Source: JAWUVP01 sp034112285 (lineage in GTDB: Bacteria; Pseudomonadota; Gammaproteobacteria; JABDGN01). From it: a DNA stretch of 34,604 nt. Numbering within the stretch: position 1 is the first letter of the stretch; each line of letters starts with the position of its first letter. The DNA lies in the NCBI GenBank assembly GCA_034112285.1, contig JAWUVP010000058.1, forward strand, positions 1 through 34,604, written 5' to 3'. Of this stretch, positions 1-8,292 are shown piece by piece. The notes below the pieces were generated by a model. The model did not search any database. It was given only the letters and a program-made list of their open reading frames with translations, and was not told where the DNA came from. Position numbers and translations under genes: made by a program.

Positions 1-134
1 TAAGCCGTGTAGCGTGAACGCATTAATTGTTCGGGGGTTTGCGCAGAGCAAGGATTTGCAATAATCGGCTCGCAGCAGGCGGAATAAGCTTGACCGCTAC
101 AGCAAGGGCAGGTGTTAGATGTAGATAATGACAT
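1..134 (-). CDS. ychJ: YchJ-family (UPF0225, SEC-C metal-binding) protein, N-terminal part
   Basis: The gene runs off the left edge, so only about 44 residues are visible. They begin MSLSTSNTCPCCSGQAYSAC and continue through CCEPI to an LMRSRYTAY segment. The CPCCSGQ...CCEP cysteine cluster is the SEC-C zinc-binding motif, and the 'A-T-PE-LMRSRYTA' segment is the signature of the YchJ/UPF0225 family. Family members are small cytosolic proteins of unclear function. The ATG at 134 is the only start that keeps the zinc motif about 10 residues from the N-terminus. There is no Shine-Dalgarno sequence. A TATAAT lies 7 nt upstream of the ATG, so a very short leader is possible. The family call is confident; the function is not known. 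Confidence 0.8.
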   Translation of the reverse strand, partial: MSLSTSNTCPCCSGQAYSACCEPIIANPCSAQTPEQLMRSRYTA

Positions 135-147
135 GAAGGAAATTATA
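135..147 (-). promoter_or_regulatory. Possible -10 box directly upstream of ychJ
   Basis: Read on the minus strand, a perfect TATAAT (147 to 142) is followed by 7 nt and then the ychJ ATG. Transcription would start at or next to the start codon. I see no convincing -35 hexamer at 16-18 nt. The match rests on one hexamer in an AT-rich stretch and could be chance. Confidence 0.3.
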
Positions 148-275
148 CCTGAAAAACAAAGCCTATCACGATTTTATTTCCCTCAATAAGCTAAAAATTG
201 ATCTCGGCAATGAAGCTGCATTGGCTTGACTTGTAAACGCTTTTTTAATCACCCCGCATTGCGCTATTGCACCCA

Positions 276-2150
276 CTAATAATTGCCCGCATACAATAAA
301 GACAAGCAAAAACTAGTGCCTTGCTCATTGCTCTCAACTAATGCTAACTTTCCATTATACTGCGAAACAATCGAGCGGCAAATAGCCAACCCCATTCCCA
401 TTCCTTCTGTTTTGGTGGTAAAAAATGGATCAAAAACACTATACCGTACCGATTCACTCATGCCGGGGCCATTATCAACAAAATAAATTTCAATATTTTC
501 ATCACATTCGCTTGTCACCGTAATGGTAACGCTTTTTTTGCTGGCCTGCTTCGCCGCTTCAATGGCATTGTTTAACAAATTAATGAGCACTTGCTGTAAC
601 TGAATTTTATCGAAAGAAATCTTTGGCATGTTATCAGCCATGTTGACATGAAAATTAATATCAATATTTTTACGATGAAATGCAAGCAGATTAAAAACCT
701 CTTCAAGTTCACCCGCAAAATCTAGCAGCACTGCCTGTTGTTTATTATTTTTCACAAAAGCTCTCAACCAATCAATGATGCTCGAGGCCCGGCTTGATTC
801 TTTAATCGCTAACTGCATGCCTTTGATAACCGCTTCATCATTATAGTCCGCCGTTTTAAGACGGCGTAAGCAACCACTTAAATAATTTGTTATAGCGGAT
901 AAAGGTTGGTTTAATTCATGCGCCAAACCCGTCGCCATTTCGCCCAGAGTATTCAAGCGCGTCACATGCTCAAGTTGATGTTGATGCTCACGCTGTAAAT
1001 CACGAATTTTTCCTTCCATTGCTTTGCGTTCAGTTAAGTCTCTTGAGACCACATACAAAAACACTTCATCACCAATAACCAATGATGAACACTTAATCCA
1101 GGCAGGAACACTACTGCCATCTTTACAGATAAATGTTCGCTCTCCCTCAAACGGCAAATAGTCAACCACATATTTTTCAAAAGCAGCTTTTGCGTGCGGC
1201 ACGCTTTCCTCTTGGTAAAAATCATAAACATTTTCACCCAGCACTTCTTCTTCCGTATAACCCAAGCGGCTAAGAAAACTATTATTAACGTCTTTAATGC
1301 CGCGATATTTAAGCTCAATTGAATACATCATGTCCGGTGATTCAGCAAATAAAGTTCTATAGCGAAATTCGCTGAGAGCTAATTCACGCTGCTCTTTTTT
1401 ACGCTGTGAAATATCTCGCACCACTGACAGAAACACTAACCCTTTCTCGTGCTTAAAAACAGAAGAGTTGATTTCAACCGACACGGCCGTTTCCTGGTTT
1501 TTATGCAACTGTGTTGTTTCAAGATTGATCTTGCCGCGATGTAAAAACTGATTACGCATTTTTTTAACGTCAGAACGATGTTCTGGATGCAATAGTTTAT
1601 TTGCAGGAGTGTTCAAGAGTTCATCACGCTCATAGCCTAGCATTTTACAGTAAGCGGGATTGACATTAAGAATAGAACCTAATAGATCGGTAATAATAAG
1701 TCCATCGCTAACTGATTCAAATATTCCACGATGATATTGTTCACTCGATTGCAATGATTTTTCAAATATTTGTTGCTGGCTTACATCACGGGCAATAATA
1801 AACAAGGATGAATCAACATTATCAGGATCAAGCATCATCACTTGACACTTCCAATGCATTGCCTGGTCGTGATCAATGGCGATTAAAAAATCATCGACTT
1901 TACCTTCGTTGCTTAATTTGTTTTTCACATTTTTGAATAAAATTTCGTGCTCTTTTGTTAGATACGATTGAAAAAGATTCTGGCCAATAATTTCATCAAT
2001 ATTATCGCCGGGCAGCACTTGATTAATATTCAAACAAATGCCATCTTTATCCAGTTCGACCACGATGTCTGACGTGTTTTCCCACAAGAACTTATATAAA
2101 TTTTCTGCTCTAGAACGTTCCCCGCTAACAATACTTACTGGATTTTTCAC
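276..2150 (-). CDS. Cytosolic multi-PAS sensor histidine kinase (FixL/HPK4 type)
   Basis: A 624-residue protein with three PAS domains (about 15-120, 137-255 and 260-375), then a HisKA dimerisation domain and a HATPase_c domain. The H-box reads GLAHELNQPLSAI with the phosphorylatable His near 411. The N-box (LINLLNNAIEAA, about 523-534), G1 box (FVDNGPGM, Asp about 559), F-box (DPFFTT) and G2 box (GMGMGLA) are all present, so the kinase looks active. 'AHELNQPLSAI' is typical of the FixL/DctB/TodS group. No transmembrane segment or signal peptide is seen, so it should sense an internal signal. I chose the GTG start at 2150 because GGAGG lies 8 nt upstream; an in-frame TTG at 2165 would place that Shine-Dalgarno inside the gene. 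No response regulator is adjacent, so its target and ligand are unknown. No His or Cys heme ligand could be assigned with confidence. Confidence 0.88.
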   Translation of the reverse strand: MKNPVSIVSGERSRAENLYKFLWENTSDIVVELDKDGICLNINQVLPGDNIDEIIGQNLFQSYLTKEHEILFKNVKNKLSNEGKVDDFLIAIDHDQAMHWKCQVMMLDPDNVDSSLFIIARDVSQQQIFEKSLQSSEQYHRGIFESVSDGLIITDLLGSILNVNPAYCKMLGYERDELLNTPANKLLHPEHRSDVKKMRNQFLHRGKINLETTQLHKNQETAVSVEINSSVFKHEKGLVFLSVVRDISQRKKEQRELALSEFRYRTLFAESPDMMYSIELKYRGIKDVNNSFLSRLGYTEEEVLGENVYDFYQEESVPHAKAAFEKYVVDYLPFEGERTFICKDGSSVPAWIKCSSLVIGDEVFLYVVSRDLTERKAMEGKIRDLQREHQHQLEHVTRLNTLGEMATGLAHELNQPLSAITNYLSGCLRRLKTADYNDEAVIKGMQLAIKESSRASSIIDWLRAFVKNNKQQAVLLDFAGELEEVFNLLAFHRKNIDINFHVNMADNMPKISFDKIQLQQVLINLLNNAIEAAKQASKKSVTITVTSECDENIEIYFVDNGPGMSESVRYSVFDPFFTTKTEGMGMGLAICRSIVSQYNGKLALVESNEQGTSFCLSLLYAGNY

Positions 2151-2514
2151 GCGTGCTGCCTCCAAAGTTAAATTAGTATTAAGCCCCTTTTCTGACGCTA
2201 TTCTACTGCGTTATAAAACAAGAAATACCTATTAAAATTGTTTTTTGAAAGGTAAGAGACCACCATTCTAAACCATATAGAGATAACCTGCCAATTCAGC
2301 TCCTTTTTATGCAAACGTGCTAATTCGCCCTTCACCAACAAGAGCCCAACAATATTATCGGGTAAATCAAGCCGCATAGAGGAAAATACCAGCCGCCACT
2401 GCTTAAAATATTTTTCTTGCAGACATTTAGCTTAAATTTAATATAAAGACATTATTTATTCAATTTTAATTAACATGGAATAACGTATACTCCTTACAAA
2501 TTTTGGAGAACAAC
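2151..2514. other. Intergenic region with one weak small ORF
   Basis: This 364-bp gap separates the divergent kinase and MFS genes and is very AT-rich near 2400-2500. On the minus strand an ORF of 59 codons (2377 to 2198, beginning MRLDLPDNIVG) ends 47 nt before the kinase start codon. The frame stays open upstream of the ATG to about 2435. I see no Shine-Dalgarno sequence for it and do not recognise the peptide, so it may be a decayed gene end or chance. On the plus strand TATACT near 2487-2492 could be the -10 of the MFS gene, without a good -35. The GGAG at 2505-2508 is its ribosome binding site. Confidence 0.4.
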
Positions 2515-3705
2515 ATGAACACAGCCAAACCTAACACGCTAACCCTGCTGCTGCTAACTGCTTTTGCCTCTGTGGCTGCCGTACTTTACACGCCGGCTTT
2601 ACCCGCCATTACGCATTTTTTTGCTATCACTACAGGCCAAGCACAAACCACATTAAGCAGCTTTTTACTGGCATATGCCATTGCGCCAATATTTTATGGC
2701 CCATTAGCGCAGCGCTTTGGTCGGAAGCCTACTTTATTTCTAGGTATTATCATCGGCTTAATCGGCATGGGCGTATGCATAGCATCCTATTGCACTGGCG
2801 ATTTTTCACTCCTTATTATAGGCCGTTTTATTGAAGGCTTTGGCACCGGAGCAGGCTTAGTGATAGCACTCACTATGGTGCAAGATACCTACACCGGCCC
2901 CCAAGCTCGCAAGGTAATGAGTTTAGCCACGTTATCTTTTGCTTTCTTACCCGGATTAGCCATTTACATTGCTGGCTTGCTGCTAAAACATTTTTCATGG
3001 GTCAGTAACTTTTATTTCATGATGGCGTATACTTTTTTTATATTAGCCTGTGCTTTAATGCTGCCCGAAACACGCCCAGTAGGAAAGATTGAACCTTTAC
3101 GCTTACGTAAAATTGCGCAAGATTACCTGCAAATGTTGAGCGACAAAATCTTGATCCGCTACACAGTCATGTGGAGCTTAACTACCGCCTTCATGTATTT
3201 ATTTGCAGCTTATACACCGTTTATTGTTATTAATCATTTAGGTTATTCACCTGAAACCTATGGCGCCATTAACGCCTTGGCTTATTTAAGCTTACTGGTC
3301 GGTAATTTAATTTCGGTAAAAACATCATCTACCTTAACAGGGCTTCACAGTATTTTACTAGGCATTATTATCACCAGCATCGGTAGCGTGAGTTTTGCAC
3401 TGAGTTATGCTTTTAACATACTCGACATTTATTCGCTCTATGGCAGTGTTATGGTGGCTTTTATTGGCATGCCGATTATTTTGTCTAATGCCTCTGCCTT
3501 AGCCGGCGCACATATCGCCCCTGAGCATAAAGCCGTGGCTTCGGCCACAACCAGCATGATCAACATGGGGTTAGCCGTCGCGATCATGTTGGCACTAGGT
3601 TGCTGGCATGCAAACCCAGGGTTGGTGTTAAGCGTAAGCTTTGTAGGTTTAATGGTGCTAGAAATCATTATTTATAACCTAACAAAAGCAAAACCACATG
3701 CTTAA
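2515..3705 (+). CDS. MFS multidrug-type exporter (DHA1, Bcr/CflA-like)
   Basis: A 396-residue inner-membrane protein with about 12 hydrophobic segments. Residues near the N-terminus read YTPALPAI, as in Bcr/CflA exporters. The TM2-TM3 loop has the MFS motif A as GPLAQRFGRKP (about 66-76). The TM4-TM5 region has RFIEGFGTGAGLVIA and a motif D2-like MVQDTYTG. These features indicate proton-driven drug or metabolite efflux; the substrate cannot be read from sequence. I chose the ATG at 2515 because GGAG sits 6 nt upstream. The longer frame from a TTG at 2503 would include the ribosome binding site. The gene converges with the aldo/keto reductase, with only 6 bp between stop codons and no clear terminator. 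Confidence 0.85.
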   Translation: MNTAKPNTLTLLLLTAFASVAAVLYTPALPAITHFFAITTGQAQTTLSSFLLAYAIAPIFYGPLAQRFGRKPTLFLGIIIGLIGMGVCIASYCTGDFSLLIIGRFIEGFGTGAGLVIALTMVQDTYTGPQARKVMSLATLSFAFLPGLAIYIAGLLLKHFSWVSNFYFMMAYTFFILACALMLPETRPVGKIEPLRLRKIAQDYLQMLSDKILIRYTVMWSLTTAFMYLFAAYTPFIVINHLGYSPETYGAINALAYLSLLVGNLISVKTSSTLTGLHSILLGIIITSIGSVSFALSYAFNILDIYSLYGSVMVAFIGMPIILSNASALAGAHIAPEHKAVASATTSMINMGLAVAIMLALGCWHANPGLVLSVSFVGLMVLEIIIYNLTKAKPHA

Positions 3706-3711
3706 TGATAT

Positions 3712-4710
3712 TTAATAAGCGCCTTGCGGTATCAAACCTTGTTGTTTTAATGCATCCCAAAAATCTTGCGGGATATCAAGGTTAAACCAAGCCACATTTT
3801 GCTGCACATGCTCTGGCTTGCGCATGCCTGTCACAACTGAAGCAATAGCCTGGTGTCGTAATGGAAATTGCAAGGCTGCTGCCGGCAAGGGCACGTTGAA
3901 TTCAGAGCAAAGTGCACTGAGCTTTTCAACCCGCGCAATAATTTCTGGTGGCGCATCACTGTAATTATATTTAGCACCTGGAACAATGCCTTTGACCAAT
4001 ATACCCGAGCTAAAAGGCCCGGCTTGTAAAACAGAAATGTTCTTTTCAACACAAGTATTTAAAAAATCGAGCGCGTCAAAATCTAACAGCGTGTAACTGT
4101 CTTGGAGCATAAAGCAATCAAACTCACCAAATTCAAGTGCCTCAGCGCAAACCTGCCATTGCTTAACCCCAAGGCTTATAGCATCAATCACACCTTGCTG
4201 TTTTAATTCTTCTAATGCTCGGTAACCAGACTCCATAGCCTGCTTAAAATATTTATCAAACTCATCCCCCAGAACAATCCGATCTAAATCATGAAAATGC
4301 GCAATATCAATATGACTGGTGCCAAGGCGATGCAAGCTGTGATCAATGCTACGCATAATGCCATCGTAAGAATAATCGTAGTGCACCGCATTAGGCAAGG
4401 GATCAACAAACCAAACTTCATCCGGCTCTGCCATGTTGCGGGTTGGCGTAAGCAACTTACCCACTTTGGTAGATAACACAAATTCACTACGCGGTTGTTC
4501 ACGCAAAAAATGCCCCAAGCGATGCTCACTCAAGCCTGAACCATACTGCGGCGCCGTATCAAAATAACGAATCCCCGAATCCCAAACCTGCTGCAATGCC
4601 GCATCACTTTCAGCATTACTAATAGCATAATAAAGATTCCCCAACGGCGCCCCACCAAATCCCAATTCGGTAACTTCTAATTGCGTTGACCCAAGCTTAC
4701 GTCGTTCCAT
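3712..4710 (-). CDS. Aldo/keto reductase, probable L-fucose dehydrogenase (first step of the fucose pathway)
   Basis: A 332-residue TIM-barrel oxidoreductase of the D-threo-aldose 1-dehydrogenase / L-fucose (L-galactose) dehydrogenase group of AKRs. It starts MERRKLGSTQLEVTELGFGG. The AKR catalytic tetrad is visible: Asp51 and Tyr56 in YFDTAPQYGSGLSE, Lys82 in STKVGK, and His140 in HFHDLD. In this group the enzyme oxidises the sugar at C1 to the aldonolactone with NAD(P)+. That is the step missing from the neighbouring operon, so I infer L-fucose to L-fuconolactone. The ATG at 4710 is preferred because an AGGGA Shine-Dalgarno lies 7 nt upstream; an in-frame ATG at 4725 would add five residues. 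It is separated from the fucose operon by the palindromic repeat at 4801-4971 and may have its own promoter. Confidence 0.82.
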   Translation of the reverse strand: MERRKLGSTQLEVTELGFGGAPLGNLYYAISNAESDAALQQVWDSGIRYFDTAPQYGSGLSEHRLGHFLREQPRSEFVLSTKVGKLLTPTRNMAEPDEVWFVDPLPNAVHYDYSYDGIMRSIDHSLHRLGTSHIDIAHFHDLDRIVLGDEFDKYFKQAMESGYRALEELKQQGVIDAISLGVKQWQVCAEALEFGEFDCFMLQDSYTLLDFDALDFLNTCVEKNISVLQAGPFSSGILVKGIVPGAKYNYSDAPPEIIARVEKLSALCSEFNVPLPAAALQFPLRHQAIASVVTGMRKPEHVQQNVAWFNLDIPQDFWDALKQQGLIPQGAY

Positions 4711-4800
4711 TATTTTTTCCCTCATTCATTAAAATCACCAAGCCCACAATAAAAATTTCCTTCATCACAGAAAACACCGTATTAAAAAATGAAAATAGCC

Positions 4801-4971
4801 GAGCGCAGCTCGCTCCTTCTCACCACCCGCCCCAACAGGCTTTGCGGGCGTGGCGAATGCTACCTTTTCAAGACCCTCGCTGGCAGGGATGCCAGCGCGG
4901 AGCCTACAAGGACGTATTCACGGCGTGTCTTGAAAAGGTGGCGTTCGCCACGCAATCCCAAAGCCTACAAC
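4801..4971 (+). repeat. Palindromic dispersed repeat, copy 1
   Basis: A roughly 170-bp element. Its core is a long inverted repeat: arms 4848-4874 and 4927-4953 (27 nt each) match at 25 of 27 positions and include TACCTTTTCAAG. Inside is a second perfect 8-bp stem, CGCTGGCA/TGCCAGCG, with a 4-nt loop (4878-4897). The left flank begins GAGCGCAGCTCGCTCCTTCT. The same element occurs in the opposite orientation at 13486-13660. The right end overlaps the last codons and stop of the L-fuconate dehydratase gene (stop TAG at 4967-4965). No ORF in it looks real. It resembles a MITE or REP/BIME-type element; I cannot name a family. Confidence 0.85.
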
Positions 4972-6260
4972 CACTCTTTCCCATTAGGAAATTCATAATC
5001 ATCAAGCGAATCCGCAAACATAGTAATACTATAACCCGCTAAACTAGGCGCCATATAATGCCCTTCACACATCCGAACCGGATCAACAAAATGCTCATGC
5101 AAATGGTCCACATATTCCAACACTCGATTTTCCAAACTACCCGAAATACAAATATAATCAATCATCGCCAAATGCTGCACATACTCACACAAGCCAACCC
5201 CACCCGCATGCGGACAAACCGGAATATTAAATTTCGCCGCCATTAAATAAACCGCCAGCACTTCATTAATGCCCCCCATGCGGCAGCTATCAATTTGCAC
5301 CACATCTAACGCACCCGATTCAATAAATTGTTTGAACATAATTCGGTTTTGACACATTTCACCCGAAGCAACGCGCACAGGTTTAATGCCATCTTTAATT
5401 TTTTTATGCCCCAACACATCATCTGGGCTAGTCGGCTCTTCGATAAACCAAGGGTCAAATTGTTTTAAGTGTTGCATCCACTCAATCGCTTCCGACACTT
5501 CCCAACGTTGATTGGCATCCACCATAAGCTTACGCTCGGGGCCAATCACTTCGCGTGCAATGCGGCAGCGGCGAATATCGTCGTCTAAATTATCACCCAC
5601 TTTTAATTTAATATGATTCCAACCGGCATCAATCGCTGCTTGGCAAAGGCGACGTAATTTATCATCCGAGTAGCCTAACCAACCTGCTGACGTAGTATAA
5701 GCCGGGTAGCCTTTTTGCTCCATCTCACTCACACGCTCAGCTTTGCTCGCGGCTTTATCTTGCACCATTGCCAACGCTTCTTCTGGGGTTAACACATCGG
5801 TTAAATAGGTGAAATCAATACAACGAATTAATTCTTCCGGTGACATATCAGCCACTAAACGCCATACCGGTTTACCTTGTTGCTTGGCCCACAAATCCCA
5901 TACGGCATTCACTACTGCCCCGGTGGCCAAATGAATCGCACCTTTATCGGGGCCGATCCAACGCAATTGGCTATCGCCAGTAATATAACGCCAAAAAGCA
6001 CCCATATCTTGCGTGAATTCGCTCAACTCATGCCCAACAACTAAGGGCTCTAAAGCCTTAATCGCCGCCACACAAATTTCATTGCCGCGGCCAATAGTAA
6101 ACGTTAAGCCATCACCTTTGAGTTCAGGATCATTGGTGTGCAACGTAACGTAAGCGGCAGAATAATCAGGGTCTTTATTCATGGCATCGGAGCCATCTAA
6201 ACTTTTTGACGTGGGAAAACGAATATCGCGGATGCTAATATCAGTAATGGTTAAGCTCAT
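4965..6260 (-). CDS. L-fuconate dehydratase
   Basis: A 431-residue enolase-superfamily enzyme that dehydrates L-fuconate to 2-keto-3-deoxy-L-fuconate. The N-terminus (RDIRFPTSKSLDGSDAMNKD, then PDYSAAYV) is characteristic of this family and of its relative ENOSF1. Catalytic residues are all present: Lys218 and Lys220 in HIKLKVG, metal ligands Asp248 (LMVDANQRW), Glu274 (FIEEPTSPDD) and Glu301 (ASGEMCQNR), Asp324 (VQIDSC) and general base His351 (CPHAGGVG). To my recollection these match the Xanthomonas FucD numbering. The start overlaps the lutC stop as ATGA, so translation is coupled, and this is the last gene of the eight-gene operon. Its 3' end runs into the palindromic repeat, which supplies the stop codon. 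The call is confident at the family level; activity on related 6-deoxy acids is possible. Confidence 0.93.
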   Translation of the reverse strand: MSLTITDISIRDIRFPTSKSLDGSDAMNKDPDYSAAYVTLHTNDPELKGDGLTFTIGRGNEICVAAIKALEPLVVGHELSEFTQDMGAFWRYITGDSQLRWIGPDKGAIHLATGAVVNAVWDLWAKQQGKPVWRLVADMSPEELIRCIDFTYLTDVLTPEEALAMVQDKAASKAERVSEMEQKGYPAYTTSAGWLGYSDDKLRRLCQAAIDAGWNHIKLKVGDNLDDDIRRCRIAREVIGPERKLMVDANQRWEVSEAIEWMQHLKQFDPWFIEEPTSPDDVLGHKKIKDGIKPVRVASGEMCQNRIMFKQFIESGALDVVQIDSCRMGGINEVLAVYLMAAKFNIPVCPHAGGVGLCEYVQHLAMIDYICISGSLENRVLEYVDHLHEHFVDPVRMCEGHYMAPSLAGYSITMFADSLDDYEFPNGKEWL

Positions 6261-6880
6261 GCTTGTGCTCCTGTTAACAAGATTATATGTAATTGTTTTG
6301 GGCCGTGAATACCCAGTAAAAGTTGTTGCTCAATGTCACCCGTGCGTGAAGGGCCAGTGATAAAATTTATGTTACGGGGCAATATTTCTTGTGCCGCGCG
6401 TAACTGTTGCCAAGCTTCTTCATAAGTTGCGTAAAGCTTATCGGCCGCCACAATAATAATACTGATAGGCGGTAAAAAATTTAATAACGTGGGCGTTTGC
6501 GAATTGGCCAAGCACACTAACGTGCCGGTTTCAGCAACGCCATAATGTGCTAGCGTAATACCGACCGTGTCGGTTTCACTCGCGGTGCCAAATTGCACCG
6601 GTAAATTTTCCCAAGCATAATCTTGCAGCCCGGGGGCTACGCGAATATCACCGGTAATGGTTTGCAAATAGGTCTGTACGGATTTCACCGCATCATCGGT
6701 AACACTTAGCGTTGCGCCCACGGCCTCGGCTTTACGAATAAACAAGGCTTGTAATTCTGGCGCAGTCAATTGCACGTGCGCAGGGGTAATATGTGCAGCT
6801 TGGTTAGCCATATGATTTTCAGTCGGCACACCTTGAGTATGCGCCGCAATATTTTTTAAAATGTCTTCGCGTGCTGTCAT
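6257..6880 (-). CDS. lutC: LutC, L-lactate utilisation LUD-domain protein
   Basis: A 207-residue protein of the LUD/DUF162 family, third component of the LutABC (LldEFG) L-lactate oxidase complex. Family features are the C-terminal core AETGTLVCLANSQTPTLLNF, the PPISIIIV strand, and the closing ITGPSRTGDIEQQLLLGIHG segment with PKQLHIILL. A longer open frame extends upstream to 6967, but the true start is the ATG at 6880. That codon overlaps the lutB stop as ATGA, and the protein then begins MTAREDILKNI as in other LutC proteins. The ATGA overlap with the following dehydratase gene ties lactate oxidation directly to the fucose pathway. It probably acts at the cytoplasmic face with LutA and LutB; the exact role of LutC in catalysis is not well defined. 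Confidence 0.88.
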   Translation of the reverse strand: MTAREDILKNIAAHTQGVPTENHMANQAAHITPAHVQLTAPELQALFIRKAEAVGATLSVTDDAVKSVQTYLQTITGDIRVAPGLQDYAWENLPVQFGTASETDTVGITLAHYGVAETGTLVCLANSQTPTLLNFLPPISIIIVAADKLYATYEEAWQQLRAAQEILPRNINFITGPSRTGDIEQQLLLGIHGPKQLHIILLTGAQA

Positions 6881-8292
6881 GATTTTTTTTGCCGATATTG
6901 TTGCATAAAGGTTCCCTTTTGCGGCGCGGGAAAATCGCGAAATTGTGTCCAGCCATTGCCAAACCATAAACGTTTAAAAAAACCATGCTTATGACTTAAG
7001 CGGTATAACAAACGAATTTGCTTGTTGATAATCCAATGATATAAACCCGGTTTGCAGGCTAGCCATGCCCAAATTTTTAGGGCCCAGCGTGTGCTGGCGG
7101 CATTGAGGTGCCTGTCAAACTCGTCGCGGCGGTGATAGCGCATTAAATCAGGCAAAGGAATTTTGACCGGGCAAACCTCGGCGCATTTACCACAAAAAGT
7201 AGAGGCGTTTGGTAAACTTGCCGTTTTCTCTAGCCCTACAATCGCCGGCGTTAAGACCGAGCCCATAGGCCCAGGATAAACCCAACCGTAGGTTTTGCCG
7301 CCCACTGCTTGATAAACCGGGCAATGGTTCATGCACGCGGCACAACGAATGCAGCGCAACATCGGTTGAAACTCTGTGCCCAATAAAGCACTACGGCCAT
7401 TATCAACTAAAATAACGTGATATTCTTCAGGGCCATCTAAGTCTTCCGCTTGGCGCGGGCCGGTTGACACAGTGGTGTAAGTCGTCATTTCTTGGCCGGT
7501 GGCCGAGCGCCCTAACAAACGAATCAGCACGCCAGCATCAGCAAAGCTTGGCACCACTTTATCAATGCCGGCCATCACAATATGTTTTTTAGCTAAGGTT
7601 TGGGTTAAATCGCCATTGCCTTCATTGGTCACAATGATTGAGCTGCCCGATTCGGCTAATAAAAAATTAGCGCCAGTAATACCTACATCGGCTTTAATAA
7701 ATTGCTCACGCAATATTTGCCGCGCTTCATCTAAAATGTTTTCCGCCGGGCCTAAGTCACGCTTTGGATCTAAATGGGTGTGCGTTTTATAAAAATCTTC
7801 ACTGACTTGTTGTTGATTAACATGAATGGCGGGGGTAACAATGTGCGTGGGGTGCTCGCCACGAATTTGTAAAATGTATTCACCCAGATCAGTTTCAACT
7901 ACTTTAAAATCATGCTCTATCAAAAAATCGTTTAAGGCGATTTCTTCGGTCAGCATGGATTTACCCTTGGTGATTAAGGCTTTTTTTTCGCTGGCACAAA
8001 TGTCTAATACGATTTGTTTCGCTTCAGCGGGCGTGCTGGCCCAATGTACTTTTCCACCACTAGCGATGACTTTTTTTTCGTATTCTGTTAAATAGTAATC
8101 TAGATGTGCCAGGGTATGATCTTTAATTTGTTTGCCTTTGTCGCGCAAGGCTTCAAACTCAGGTAAATCTTGCACGGCCTCTGCGCGGCGCCCCACAGCA
8201 CCCACTTGCATTTTTTGCAAGGCAGATTGCAATTGCGGATCGGCAATGGCAGCTTTGGCTTTGGTTTTAAATTGTTGGCTAGTGACTTGCAT
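6877..8292 (-). CDS. lutB: LutB, iron-sulfur subunit of L-lactate oxidation complex
   Basis: A 471-residue iron-sulfur protein at the usual LutB length. It has a LUD domain in the N-terminal two thirds (ITGANFLLAESGSSIIVTNE, about 205-224) and a ferredoxin-like C-terminal part. Cluster ligands are CIRCAACMNHCP (Cys314, 317, 320, 324) and CGKCAEVCP (Cys367, 370, 374). LutABC oxidises L-lactate to pyruvate, with electrons presumably passed to the quinone pool. Here the substrate would be the L-lactate released by the fucose pathway. The 5' end overlaps lutA by 14 nt and the 3' end overlaps lutC by ATGA. No truncation or missing ligand is seen. Confidence 0.92.
   Translation of the reverse strand: MQVTSQQFKTKAKAAIADPQLQSALQKMQVGAVGRRAEAVQDLPEFEALRDKGKQIKDHTLAHLDYYLTEYEKKVIASGGKVHWASTPAEAKQIVLDICASEKKALITKGKSMLTEEIALNDFLIEHDFKVVETDLGEYILQIRGEHPTHIVTPAIHVNQQQVSEDFYKTHTHLDPKRDLGPAENILDEARQILREQFIKADVGITGANFLLAESGSSIIVTNEGNGDLTQTLAKKHIVMAGIDKVVPSFADAGVLIRLLGRSATGQEMTTYTTVSTGPRQAEDLDGPEEYHVILVDNGRSALLGTEFQPMLRCIRCAACMNHCPVYQAVGGKTYGWVYPGPMGSVLTPAIVGLEKTASLPNASTFCGKCAEVCPVKIPLPDLMRYHRRDEFDRHLNAASTRWALKIWAWLACKPGLYHWIINKQIRLLYRLSHKHGFFKRLWFGNGWTQFRDFPAPQKGTFMQQYRQKKS

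Noticed and set aside
2198..2377. 59-codon minus-strand ORF just upstream of the histidine kinase
   Set aside because: It has no ribosome binding site, no recognisable family and an AT-rich context, so I mention it only within the intergenic entry.
2515..4710. Transposase or integrase at the left edge of the fucose island
   Set aside because: The genes here are an MFS exporter and an aldo/keto reductase. No transposase, integrase or tRNA attachment site was seen anywhere in the window.
4686..5042. Open frames across the 4.8-kb repeat
   Set aside because: They translate the palindromic element and the antisense of the dehydratase 3' end; composition is not protein-like.
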